A DNA stretch of 33,528 bases from positions 1-33,528 of the forward strand of contig NZ_SRLB01000049.1 of assembly GCF_004745635.1 (NCBI RefSeq), written 5' to 3'. The notes below the pieces were generated by a model, which did no database searches, was not told the origin of the DNA, and saw only the letters and a program-made list of their open reading frames with translations. This DNA comes from Methylobacterium nonmethylotrophicum. Lineage in GTDB: Bacteria > Pseudomonadota > Alphaproteobacteria > Rhizobiales > Beijerinckiaceae. The position numbers and the translations under genes are program-made. Numbering within the stretch: the first letter of the stretch is position 1; each line of letters opens with the position of its first letter. Positions 6,490 to 12,321 of the stretch are shown here, in pieces.

Positions 6490-6772
6490 ATGATGTCGAT
6501 CAATGATCTCGTAGACAACTTAGAGGCAGTCGCCCCGGGAAGCTGCATTTAAATCTGGAGCCGTCGAGGCATGCCCCCGGCATTTGGACGTGATGATCTA
6601 CAAAGGGGATCCGGACGCGGATCGACATGCCTACGCGTTAGCGACGAATTCCTGGAAGGCTCAGGGTAAAGTGCTCGATCGCGAAGACGTTGTTGATGCG
6701 GTAAAGAGCGTCTTCGACATGGCCGCAGATGGCGAGTGTCCCCAGTGCGCCCATCAGATGGCAGACGACTGA
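6490..6772 (+). pseudogene. Frameshifted small conserved gene
   Basis: GGAGG at 6483-6487 precedes ATG 6490 (MMSINDLVDNLEAVAPG), which hits a TAA at 6550-6552. An adjacent frame continues without a start (AAFKSGAVEACPRHLDVMIY, GDPDADRHAYALATNSWK, VVDAVKSVFDMAADGECPQCA) to 6772. The two pieces join well if one shift occurred near 6535-6548. The second half has a CPxH...CPQCA arrangement that could bind a metal. It resembles short phage-type proteins I cannot name. A 62-aa piece could be made from ATG 6584. Confidence 0.55.
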
Positions 6773-6778
6773 ATACAA

Positions 6779-7006
6779 GGCACCGCGGATCTGACGGGCT
6801 TCGTGGACCTGCTTGCGGGTCAGGCCAAGGTCTGCGACGGTTGCCGGCAAAGCGTTCCCGTCCGGAACGCTTTTCGGACGGCCGCCCTCGGGACCAGCGA
6901 CCTCGCCCCGCTCCTGCGCCGCGTCGTACTCGTCGGCGAGCCGGCGCTTGGCGAGCGCCTCGATCTCGACGGCATCGGCGGGCTCCTCGCCGCGGCAGAG
7001 GATGGA
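6779..7006 (-). pseudogene. Fragment of a phage-type DNA-binding protein
   Basis: The reverse frame, open from a TGA at 7007, reads EIEALAKRRLADEYDAAQER, then GGRPKSVPDGN and ATVADLGLTRKQVHEARQIR. The TxADLGxxRKQ.HEAR signature matches a widespread phage/island family in which this region precedes a C-terminal DNA-binding part. The match stops abruptly at 6779, next to the end of the frameshifted gene on the other strand, marking a recombination junction. The N-terminus is also missing. No functional product expected. Confidence 0.5.
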
Positions 7007-7225
7007 TCAGGAGCGCGCCGTGCCGTCGTCCTGGCGTGAGGGTACAGTTCGGTCCTCTTGTAGTCGCCTCAGGTCCTCCCTCAAGTCGCGACCTCGAAGG
7101 GACAGGAACTCGCTGACGCTCCGGACAAATTTGGCTTCCGATTGACGAAGCTGCGCATCGTCAATCGCGGCCTGGACACGTTCAAACAGCGGGTCGGGCT
7201 GGGGATCGGTCGATGTAGCGCTCAT
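7007..7225 (-). CDS. Hypothetical protein (72 aa)
   Basis: MSATSTDPQPDPLFERVQAA, then a helical, charged body (DDAQLRQSEAKFVRSVSEFLSLRGRDLREDLRRLQED). The composition suggests a real helical protein. The upstream region is locally AT-rich (TATTATAAAC near 7240) and could hold a promoter, but no good ribosome binding site is seen. Its stop directly precedes, in the same frame, the phage-type fragment, so its C-terminus may be altered. No family recognised. Confidence 0.45.
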   Translation of the reverse strand: MSATSTDPQPDPLFERVQAAIDDAQLRQSEAKFVRSVSEFLSLRGRDLREDLRRLQEDRTVPSRQDDGTARS

Positions 7226-7377
7226 GACCGCGAAATTAGTTTATAATATGGGTTAACGCCAGCCACGCGGTGATGCGTACCTATTGAGCGTAGCCGGATC
7301 GAGGAAGCCAACTGCGCCTGGGTCGATCCGCGAAAGCCGCTGCTACAACCGCAAACACCCAGCAGCGGGCCACAGCG

Positions 7378-7446
7378 TTAGAGTGGCCGCGCCGCGCATG
7401 TCAGCGCGAGGAGAGCTGTGAGGGCGAGGTAGGCCGGGACCCTCAC
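7378..7446 (-). CDS. Short version of the membrane microprotein (22 aa)
   Basis: A GTG at 7446 overlaps the stop of the second 81-aa gene (GTGA). The product is one hydrophobic helix (MRVPAYLALTALLALTCAARPL) without the basic tail of the 43-aa versions. Position and overlap match the other copies, so it is probably a truncated relative. The remaining stretch to 7226 holds nothing I can support. Confidence 0.33.
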   Translation of the reverse strand: MRVPAYLALTALLALTCAARPL

Positions 7447-7688
7447 CCGATTGCGGCCAGCAGGATCGCCGTTCGCACCGCCTGCCGCTTCTGCATCGGC
7501 GTCGCGTCCGCTCGGGCTAGGACCTCGATCGTGTAGGGCTGAGCCAGTACCGCGGCGATCACGTCGATGCGCCTGCCGTCGACCGTGACCGTGGTCGGCG
7601 CAGCACGATTGGTCAGGTAGGCCGAGACGGCAGCATCGATCTCCTCGGCCGGGATGAGCTTCGGCTTGTACGCGTCACCACCGATCAT
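7443..7688 (-). CDS. Conserved small protein, 81 aa (copy B)
   Basis: A full-length paralogue of the gene at 1005-1250: MIGGDAYKPKLIPAEEIDAA, RRIDVIAAVLAQPYTIEVLA, KRQAVRTAILLAAIG. It has the same length and the same ATGA overlap with the end of the upstream gene (here only a remnant) and with a membrane microprotein downstream. The preserved frame despite divergence indicates selection on the protein. Function unknown; probably works with the coupled membrane peptide. Confidence 0.72.
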   Translation of the reverse strand: MIGGDAYKPKLIPAEEIDAAVSAYLTNRAAPTTVTVDGRRIDVIAAVLAQPYTIEVLARADATPMQKRQAVRTAILLAAIG

Positions 7689-7729
7689 CGCACGAACTCC
7701 CACACCGGTACCATGCTCGGTAACCCGGC
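7685..7729 (-). pseudogene. C-terminal remnant of the 120-aa gene
   Basis: Just before the copy B start the reverse strand reads SMVPVWEFVR-stop, matching the PGMVPVWEFKR ending of the gene at 1247-1609, including the ATGA overlap. Sequence further upstream has no similarity, so the gene was deleted from here. The stretch 7730-8152 has no gene but carries the palindromes listed separately. Confidence 0.6.
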
Positions 7730-7875
7730 CTCCCACGCAAGCGCCTGATTGGAAGCGGGCCGGACCCGGGATCGGGGGATCGCGAGCCCGGCCCGCCGCC
7801 CGCCGGGAGAGGGAAGCCACCAGCAGGCGCACGCAGTCTAGCGCAGATCAGGCAAGCCGCCGCAAGGCCTCGTGG

Positions 7876-7894
7876 GAGGCAGTTAGACTGCCTC
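7876..7894. repeat. 19-bp palindrome upstream of the first ParA locus
   Basis: GAGGCAGT-tag-ACTGCCTC is a perfect 8-bp inverted repeat with a 3-base centre, about 260 bases before parA. It could be a regulator site. Confidence 0.5.
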
Positions 7895-8049
7895 TCAACT
7901 GCGGCCGCCACCGAGCCGCGCGCGAGCACTTCCGAGGACTTCCGGGAGGGGCCGATTTCGGTTCCATAAAGCCACTTGTGCGAACCGCCGCGCCCTCGCG
8001 CGGGCGCGTGGAGAGGACACCGTCGGCGCCAGCCATCAATCCGGTGGCC

Positions 8050-8126
8050 ATCCGGCAGGCTCCCATCCGATCCCTGCCGGATCTTAACCGCATGGCAGGG
8101 AGCCATCCGGAAGATATCCTCCGGAT
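8050..8126. promoter_or_regulatory. Tandem palindromes in the parA leader, candidate parS/operator
   Basis: Two inverted repeats share the half-site ATCCGG: 8050-8082 (ATCCGGCAGG ... CCTGCCGGAT, 13-base gap) and 8105-8126 (ATCCGGA ... TCCGGAT, 8-base gap). They end 26 bases before the parA start. In ParA/ribbon-helix-helix loci the small protein usually binds repeats upstream of parA, which serve as both operator and centromere; that role is inferred. Confidence 0.6.
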
Positions 8127-8152
8127 CTGCATCGCATACCGGGGGTGATTCG

Positions 8153-8827
8153 ATGATCACGGTTGTGGGCGGGACGAAGGGCGGGTCGGGCAAGAGCACC
8201 GTCGCCACCAATCTCGCCATCATGCTCGCGGGCGCCGGCCGGGACGTCCTATTGGTCGACGCCGACGACCAGGAGACGTCGACCGACTTCACCAACCTCC
8301 GGGAGGCCAACCGGCCCGGCGGCGCCGGCTACACGTGCGTGGCGCTGACGGGGGCGGCGGTGCGGACCGGCGTCCAGCGCCTCGCCCCGAAGCACGAGCA
8401 CGTCGTGATCGACACCGGCGGGCGCGACACCATCAGCCAGCGGGCGGCGCTGTCGATCTGCGACATCTACCTCGTGCCGTTCGCGCCGCGATCGTTCGAC
8501 GTCTGGACCCTCGACAAGGTGGCCGAGCTGGTCGAGGAGGCCCGGACCATCAACCCGGACCTGAAGGCCTTCGCCTTCATCAACCGCGCCGATCCGCGCG
8601 GGAGCGAGAACGCCGAGGCGGCCGAGATGCTGAAGAGCAAGCCGGCCTTCACGTTCATCCCGACGACCCTCGGCACCCGCAAGGCCTTCGGCGCAGCCGC
8701 CGCGACCGGCCTCGGCGTGGTCGAGCTGCGACCGCAGGACCCCAAGGCGACCGAGGAGATCCAGGCCCTCTACGGATATCTCTTCGATACCGCCAAGACC
8801 TCTTCCACCAATCCTGCGGGAGTCTGA
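8153..8827 (+). CDS. ParA-family partition ATPase, first locus (224 aa)
   Basis: Deviant Walker A motif KGGSGKST at residues 9-16 (signature lysines 9 and 14), LLVDADDQ at 33-40, and VIDTGGRD as the Walker B region. The protein lacks an N-terminal helix-turn-helix, as in short type Ib ParA proteins that pair with small ribbon-helix-helix partners. Such ATPases move plasmids or islands over the nucleoid. The ATG follows GGGGGTGAT. The partner gene starts two bases after the stop. The upstream palindromes probably serve as operator and centromere. Placement inside an element rich in small genes suggests plasmid or integrative-element maintenance. Confidence 0.88.
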   Translation: MITVVGGTKGGSGKSTVATNLAIMLAGAGRDVLLVDADDQETSTDFTNLREANRPGGAGYTCVALTGAAVRTGVQRLAPKHEHVVIDTGGRDTISQRAALSICDIYLVPFAPRSFDVWTLDKVAELVEEARTINPDLKAFAFINRADPRGSENAEAAEMLKSKPAFTFIPTTLGTRKAFGAAAATGLGVVELRPQDPKATEEIQALYGYLFDTAKTSSTNPAGV

Positions 8828-8829
8828 TC

Positions 8830-9108
8830 GTGGCCCTGTCCTCCAAGCCGACGCGGCCGGCGCCCAAGCCCGCGGATCCGGTCGAGGCCTTCATCAACAA
8901 GGGTGGTTCGGTGCCGGCCGCCGAGCCCGCGGCTGATTCGGATGCGGGGAAGCCTGCCAAGGCCCCTCAGCACCCACTCAAGTTCCCGCACGACAGCGAC
9001 CTGTTCGAGCGCGTCGAGCGCGCTCGACGTGCCACCGTCGTCCGGCTGCCGCGGAACACGTGGATCCTTCAGGCGATCGCCGAGAAGCTGGAGCGCGATG
9101 GGCACTAG
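8830..9108 (+). CDS. Small ParA partner, likely ribbon-helix-helix centromere-binding protein (92 aa)
   Basis: The gene uses a GTG two bases after the parA stop. The N-terminal half is flexible and Pro/Ala/Lys-rich, typical of ParG/Omega-like tails that stimulate the ATPase. The C-terminal half (RRATVVRLPRNTWILQAIAEKLERDGH) looks like a ribbon-helix-helix strand and helix pair. It likely binds the palindromes before parA. The second locus has an analogous but dissimilar partner at 30109. Assignment rests on context and shape more than on strong similarity. Confidence 0.65.
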   Translation: MALSSKPTRPAPKPADPVEAFINKGGSVPAAEPAADSDAGKPAKAPQHPLKFPHDSDLFERVERARRATVVRLPRNTWILQAIAEKLERDGH

Positions 9109-9122
9109 AGATCAAGAGGATA

Positions 9123-9151
9123 TCCGCCGCATGTCGATTGGATGCGGCGGA
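9123..9151. terminator. 10-bp perfect stem-loop after the partition genes
   Basis: TCCGCCGCAT and ATGCGGCGGA flank a 9-base loop, 14 bases after the partner gene stop. No T-tract follows; it may terminate or stabilise the par transcript. Confidence 0.45.
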
Positions 9152-9200
9152 GCCATCTCGACGATGCCTTCCGGAAGCCCATTCGATGCCGTCGCGGCTC

Positions 9201-9222
9201 GAGGGCGCCTATGCGCGCCCTC
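9201..9222. repeat. 8-bp stem-loop GAGGGCGC/GCGCCCTC
   Basis: A perfect stem with a 6-base loop lies just before the TTGACA promoter candidate. It could be the end of the preceding transcript. Confidence 0.45.
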
Positions 9223-9233
9223 GCAAGCTCCGG

Positions 9234-9262
9234 TTGACACGCCGGGCGGCAGAGCCTCGAAT
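9234..9262 (+). promoter_or_regulatory. Candidate sigma-70 promoter for winged-helix copy B
   Basis: A perfect TTGACA (9234-9239), a 17-base spacer and TCGAAT (4 of 6 to consensus) would start a transcript with a leader of about 230 bases running through strong hairpins to the gene at 9499. Confidence 0.4.
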
Positions 9263-9312
9263 GGTTAAGTTCGCACCCCATGGGGGGTGAGGAGGTAGGC
9301 CAGAAACACGAA

Positions 9313-9433
9313 ACCCGCCCTCTGGTGAGAGAGCGGGTCACATGCACGGCTCTGGGAGAACCATCGGTGTCTGCAACTCCGATCCTCTCCCAATGAGCCG
9401 GGTCCCGTCAAGCCAGAAGTGGGGACTTCTGGC
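9313..9433 (-). ncRNA. Possible leftward structured RNA opposing the copy B leader
   Basis: The gene-free region 9109-9498 contains GCCAGAAGT-gggg-ACTTCTGGC (9412-9433, perfect 9-bp stem) and ACCCGC-CTCT/AGAG-GCGGGT (9313-9338). Read leftward, the second hairpin is followed by TTTCGTGTTTCT, like an intrinsic terminator. A counter-transcribed RNA, as used by plasmids to control replication genes, would fit. It could equally be a rightward attenuator or leader. A leftward promoter is not obvious. Confidence 0.3.
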
Positions 9434-9498
9434 GACGGCGAAGCCATGCCTTGTGGCTAGGACGGCCCCAGACGGCGGGTGATTCGGAAGGGATCACC

Positions 9499-10122
9499 AT
9501 GTCGACCGGATACCGCCTACCGCGCGCCGTCGCGGACAGGCTTGAGACGGCCCTGAGCGGCCGAAAGAACGCGCCGGCCTGCCTCGCCCTAGCGCACTTC
9601 CTCGCGCGCTTCTGGAGCAGCCCCAGGCGGCTCCTGTGCGCGTTCCCGATAGACCGGCGCGCGCTGGCCGAGCACGAAGGCCTTGGCCTCACAGAAGCCC
9701 GTGTGCGGGGCGCCCTCGCGGTCCTCGTCGAGGTCGGCTTCCTCGCCCGCTACGAACCCGATCCCGGCAAGCGGTATCAGCGCACTGAAGGCGGCCTTCA
9801 GCGCAGGGCGATCCTGCACCGCTTCGGTGAGGAATACGGGGTCGAGTTCGGCAAGGCCAACGCGCGGGCTCAGGCGGCCCGTGGAGCCCCTGCGTTAGCA
9901 AGACGGCCGATCCCGCGTCCTGAGCCCCAACGGGCGCCAGCGGCCAATCTCGCGGCGCCTCTGCGTCCCGCCATCTTGCCTGAGCGTCCCAGAACCGTCT
10001 CAGCGTCTCAACTCGCCCAAAAGCAAAACTCCCCGGGTAGGGGGGTGGTTATGGGTGAGGACCGTGGAGCCTCGGCTCTTGAGGATGCGATAGAGAGACT
10101 GCGTCGGGGGATCGGCCTGTGA
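9499..10122 (+). CDS. Winged-helix-like DNA-binding protein, copy B (207 aa)
   Basis: The start is clear (GGAAGGGA eight bases before ATG; MSTGYRLPRAVADRLETAL). The core matches copy A: AFLARFWSxPRRLL-type segment, LGLTEARVRGALAVLVEVGFLARYEPDPGKRYQR, then HRFGEEYGVEFGKANARAQ and the proline-rich linker RRPIPRPEPQRAP, ending EDAIERLRRGIGL. The likely winged helix occupies residues 40-120. Retention of a LAQKQ...VMGE segment near the C-terminus in both copies suggests a functional tail. It sits 390 bases after the ParA pair, the usual place of a replication initiator, but no known Rep family is recognisable. Confidence 0.72.
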   Translation: MSTGYRLPRAVADRLETALSGRKNAPACLALAHFLARFWSSPRRLLCAFPIDRRALAEHEGLGLTEARVRGALAVLVEVGFLARYEPDPGKRYQRTEGGLQRRAILHRFGEEYGVEFGKANARAQAARGAPALARRPIPRPEPQRAPAANLAAPLRPAILPERPRTVSASQLAQKQNSPGRGVVMGEDRGASALEDAIERLRRGIGL

Positions 10123-10152
10123 ACGGCAGGGCTACGGAACCGCCGCAAGCTC

Positions 10153-10171
10153 TGCCGAGGGGCAGGGTCGC
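10153..10171 (+). repeat. 19-bp tag after winged-helix copy B
   Basis: An exact second copy of the tag at 2768-2786, at the same distance from the winged-helix stop codon. Confidence 0.6.
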
Positions 10172-10204
10172 GAGTCCGCAGTGGATCACGAGAAAGGGCA
10201 GCGC

Positions 10205-10435
10205 ATGAGCACGAATCAGACAGGCGACCATCTCGACCTGATCGCGCAGCTCGCCGTGGAGCTAGCCTACGAGGTGTCGGCCGAGCACGCACCCGATCGC
10301 CTCGGCGAGCCAGACCCGCGTTATGAAATGCTCGACAGAGCATGGACCATGCTGATGCAAAGCGCCCGGCACGTCCCTGTCGCGGTGGACGAGATCCTAG
10401 AGATGGCACTTGCGCAGGGTGGCTACCACCCCTAG
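10205..10435 (+). CDS. Hypothetical protein (76 aa), family also present as a remnant at 12106
   Basis: MSTNQTGDHLDLIAQLAVEL, then EHAPDRLGEPDPRYEMLDRA and VAVDEILEMALAQGGYHP. An AAAGGG motif precedes the ATG. The C-terminal VAVDEILExALAQGGYxP reappears at 12106-12168, showing that this is a gene family here. All helical and acidic; no known domain. Its TAG stop shares a CTAG palindrome with the stop of the convergent gene 10432-10683. Confidence 0.6.
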   Translation: MSTNQTGDHLDLIAQLAVELAYEVSAEHAPDRLGEPDPRYEMLDRAWTMLMQSARHVPVAVDEILEMALAQGGYHP

Positions 10436-10683
10436 GCGTCCGGTAGGCCCGAGATGTCATCACACAGCAGCAAATATTGATCGGTCACTCCATCGAGTTC
10501 TTCTCTCATTTTAGCTGCATTGTATCGATGAAACTCTGATAACGTGTATAGCATGCCAGCATCATCAACGTTTCCATGAAGCCGAAACTTCAGAGATAGT
10601 TCTGCAATATTTTCTGCTAATGATTCATCGGCGATAATACCACTACAGATTGTGCGCATCATCTCAAGCATGGCGATGCGCAC
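10432..10683 (-). CDS. AT-rich hypothetical protein (79-83 aa)
   Basis: MRIAMLEMMRTICSGIIADE..., with the rest rich in charged and hydrophobic helical residues (NIAELSLKFRLHGNVDDAGM). GC content is markedly lower than in neighbours across about 10440-10740, a sign of separate origin. The start is either GTG 10683 or ATG 10671; neither has a strong ribosome binding site. I see no domain. It converges on the 76-aa gene with the two stops overlapping in CTAG. Confidence 0.5.
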   Translation of the reverse strand: MRIAMLEMMRTICSGIIADESLAENIAELSLKFRLHGNVDDAGMLYTLSEFHRYNAAKMREELDGVTDQYLLLCDDISGLPDA

Positions 10684-10797
10684 GGAGGTAATCCTTGGTC
10701 AAAAATCTCTCACGCTAATCAGTAGCACACTAAATATCACGTCCGGCCATGCAAGCGTTAGATGGGGGTGATGCGGCAGGGTCGACAACGCCCTGAG

Positions 10798-11082
10798 TTA
10801 GTCCTCAAGCGCTTCGAGCAGGTCTGGACGGACCGGAAGTAAGGGCGGCGGAACGGGCCCGTGCTGCGCCCGCAGCCATGTCGCAGCGGCTGTCAGGCCG
10901 CTGCGGTCGAGGCGACGTGCTATCTCGGGATCACCCTGCCGCTGCGCGCGAGCGCTCAAGCTGGCAAAGCGTACCAGGAGGCGTTGCGCTCCGTCGTCGA
11001 CTATCGCGGCCAGCGCTGGAGGAGCGGCGGCTGGCAACGGCATTGCGCCCTCGACCAAGCGATCGAGGTTGGGCTCGAACAT
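10798..11082 (-). CDS. Hypothetical protein (94 aa)
   Basis: MFEPNLDRLVEGAMPLPAAA, then helical DDGAQRLLVRFASLSARAQR, DPEIARRLDRSGLTAAATWL and a proline-rich end. CGGAG lies 11 bases upstream of ATG 11082. No membrane segment. The protein-like composition supports translation, but I recognise no family. Confidence 0.5.
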   Translation of the reverse strand: MFEPNLDRLVEGAMPLPAAAPPALAAIVDDGAQRLLVRFASLSARAQRQGDPEIARRLDRSGLTAAATWLRAQHGPVPPPLLPVRPDLLEALED

Positions 11083-11241
11083 GGAAGCGGGCTCCGCGAA
11101 TCAGCGAAACAGCCAAGTTGTACCAACTCGAAGGGCGGGCTTAGAAGCTGGAACTTCGGCAGCGGGAACGAGGCATGACCGACAGCCCAATCACCTGGTG
11201 CCACACCCGGCCCGAGGGTGGCCCGGACTTCGTCGCTGGCC

Positions 11242-11397
11242 TCACCCCCTCGGCTTGGGCTCGGCCTTGCGTGCGTGAGGGATCGAGACCTCGTGCATCA
11301 GGTCGCCGATCAACGTGACGAGCACGGGCATTTCGATCCCGGCATCCTTCAGGGACCCTGTCTGTCCGAGGGATGCTTGCGGTGCTGCAATCGCCAC
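11242..11397 (-). CDS. Possible 51-aa protein or gene remnant
   Basis: From GTG 11397 (GGGCGG upstream) the frame reads AIAAPQASLGQTGSLKDAG, then MPVLVTLIGDLMHEVSIPHA, ending KAEPKPRG. The stretch looks natural and is better than the longer arginine-rich frames overlapping it, but a start at GTG and the short length leave doubt. It may be the tail of a lost gene. The stretch 11398-11663 holds no supportable gene. Confidence 0.27.
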   Translation of the reverse strand: MAIAAPQASLGQTGSLKDAGIEMPVLVTLIGDLMHEVSIPHARKAEPKPRG

Positions 11398-11663
11398 GCA
11401 ACCGCCCTGGTCTACCTCTCAGGGCATGAGACGCCGCAACCAGCGCCGGGCCCACGATGAGCAGGGCCGAGAGATCGCCCGCTCCCACTGTGGAGGTCGA
11501 AATAGAAGCGCGACATTCTGGTACTTCTGAGCGCTGGATCTCGGCCATAATGACCCATGCGGCCAGGGTTGGTACCGAATTACCACCGGGAAGCCTTCAT
11601 ATAGGGTAGAGGAGAGGGGCAGGTGCCCGCACGGACATGCTGCCGGCTTCAGCTGGAAAAGTG

Positions 11664-11912
11664 ATGTCAATCACCCATGACGATGCCTGGATCTCGGGAC
11701 CCGACCCTCACTCAAGCGTAAAGCGGGTCTACAGCGACGGTAAAATGCTCGGCCGCGTGCGTTGCTGGCGAACGGAAGATCCGGGCGATCTGACAGGCGA
11801 ATGGTTCACGGTTGAGCGATGGAAGAGTGGCTTGTACGTCCCCTTGGAAGGCATGCACGAGGACTTCCAGGAAGCTCTTGATCGTGTCGCGCGCTATGGC
11901 GCGGCGCAATGA
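11664..11912 (+). CDS. Hypothetical protein (82 aa) coupled to a membrane microprotein
   Basis: MSITHDDAWISGPDPHSSVK, then a beta-rich middle (RVYSDGKMLGRVRCWRTED, GEWFTVERWKSGLYVPLEG) and a short C-terminal helix (EDFQEALDRVARYGAAQ). It is not similar to the 81-aa genes in sequence but has nearly the same length and the same ATGA overlap with a 43-aa membrane protein. Start 11664 is preferred to 11637 because the extra residues look random; GGAAAAG precedes it. Function unknown. Confidence 0.62.
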   Translation: MSITHDDAWISGPDPHSSVKRVYSDGKMLGRVRCWRTEDPGDLTGEWFTVERWKSGLYVPLEGMHEDFQEALDRVARYGAAQ

Positions 11913-12040
11913 GCGCCATTACCTCCGTCGCGGACACAGCAGCCCTCGTCCTTACTTGCGTACCCGTCGCGATCCTGCTGCTACGGCGATCGTCTCGACG
12001 ATTGAAGTCTCGGCAGCTCGCAATGAGGGCGCGCCGGTGA
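11909..12040 (+). CDS. Small membrane protein, 43 aa, second member of the family
   Basis: ATG 11909 overlaps the stop of the 82-aa gene (ATGA). One hydrophobic helix (about residues 9-25) is followed by a basic tail (LLRRSSRRLKSRQLAMRARR). Length and the QLA-x-RARR ending match the protein at 877-1008, although the helix sequence differs and the two lie on opposite strands next to different partners. This independent recurrence is the best evidence that the family is real. Likely an inner-membrane peptide with cytoplasmic tail. Confidence 0.62.
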   Translation: MSAITSVADTAALVLTCVPVAILLLRRSSRRLKSRQLAMRARR

Positions 12041-12105
12041 CCCACGCGTCATAGGACGGGACGTGCCGTGCCAGATCGGCAAGCCTGATTGAGGTAGGCT
12101 CATCT

Positions 12106-12168
12106 CCACCGGTGGCTGTCGACGAGATCCTCGAACTGGCGCTCGCCCAGGGCGGCTACAAACCATGA
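12106..12168 (+). pseudogene. C-terminal remnant of the 76-aa protein family
   Basis: The frame reads PPVAVDEILELALAQGGYKP then stop, matching the end of the protein at 10205-10435. Upstream sequence shows no similarity and no start. The rest of 12041-12321 holds only the terminator at 12273. Confidence 0.65.
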
Positions 12169-12272
12169 GCAAAGCACGCCGTTCGTATCGCAGGTGCGCT
12201 TGCACACACCATTGCAGGTGGCCGAAGCCTACATAGGACATGCCCATCACGGGCGTTTCCTCCCTAGACTTC

Positions 12273-12301
12273 GGCCGCTCGCAAGGGCGGCCTTTTGTTT
12301 T
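12273..12301 (+). terminator. Intrinsic terminator, rightward
   Basis: GGCCGC-tcgcaagg-GCGGCC is followed by TTTTGTTTT. It stops rightward transcripts from the left part and separates them from the convergent phage-like operon, whose last gene ends at 12322. Confidence 0.75.
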
Positions 12302-12321
12302 CGGGCTATGCTGTCCGAGCC

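Noticed and set aside
7654..8148. Long + strand frame and opposing reverse frames before parA
   Set aside because: They cross multiple palindromes and have shadow-like composition; the region looks regulatory.
11096..11240. + strand frame ISETAKLYQLEGRA-stop-KLELRQRERG followed by MTDSPITWCHTRPEGG
   Set aside because: Looks partly natural, but has an internal stop, no clear start or end and conflicts with the reverse frame at 11242-11397; too weak to call.
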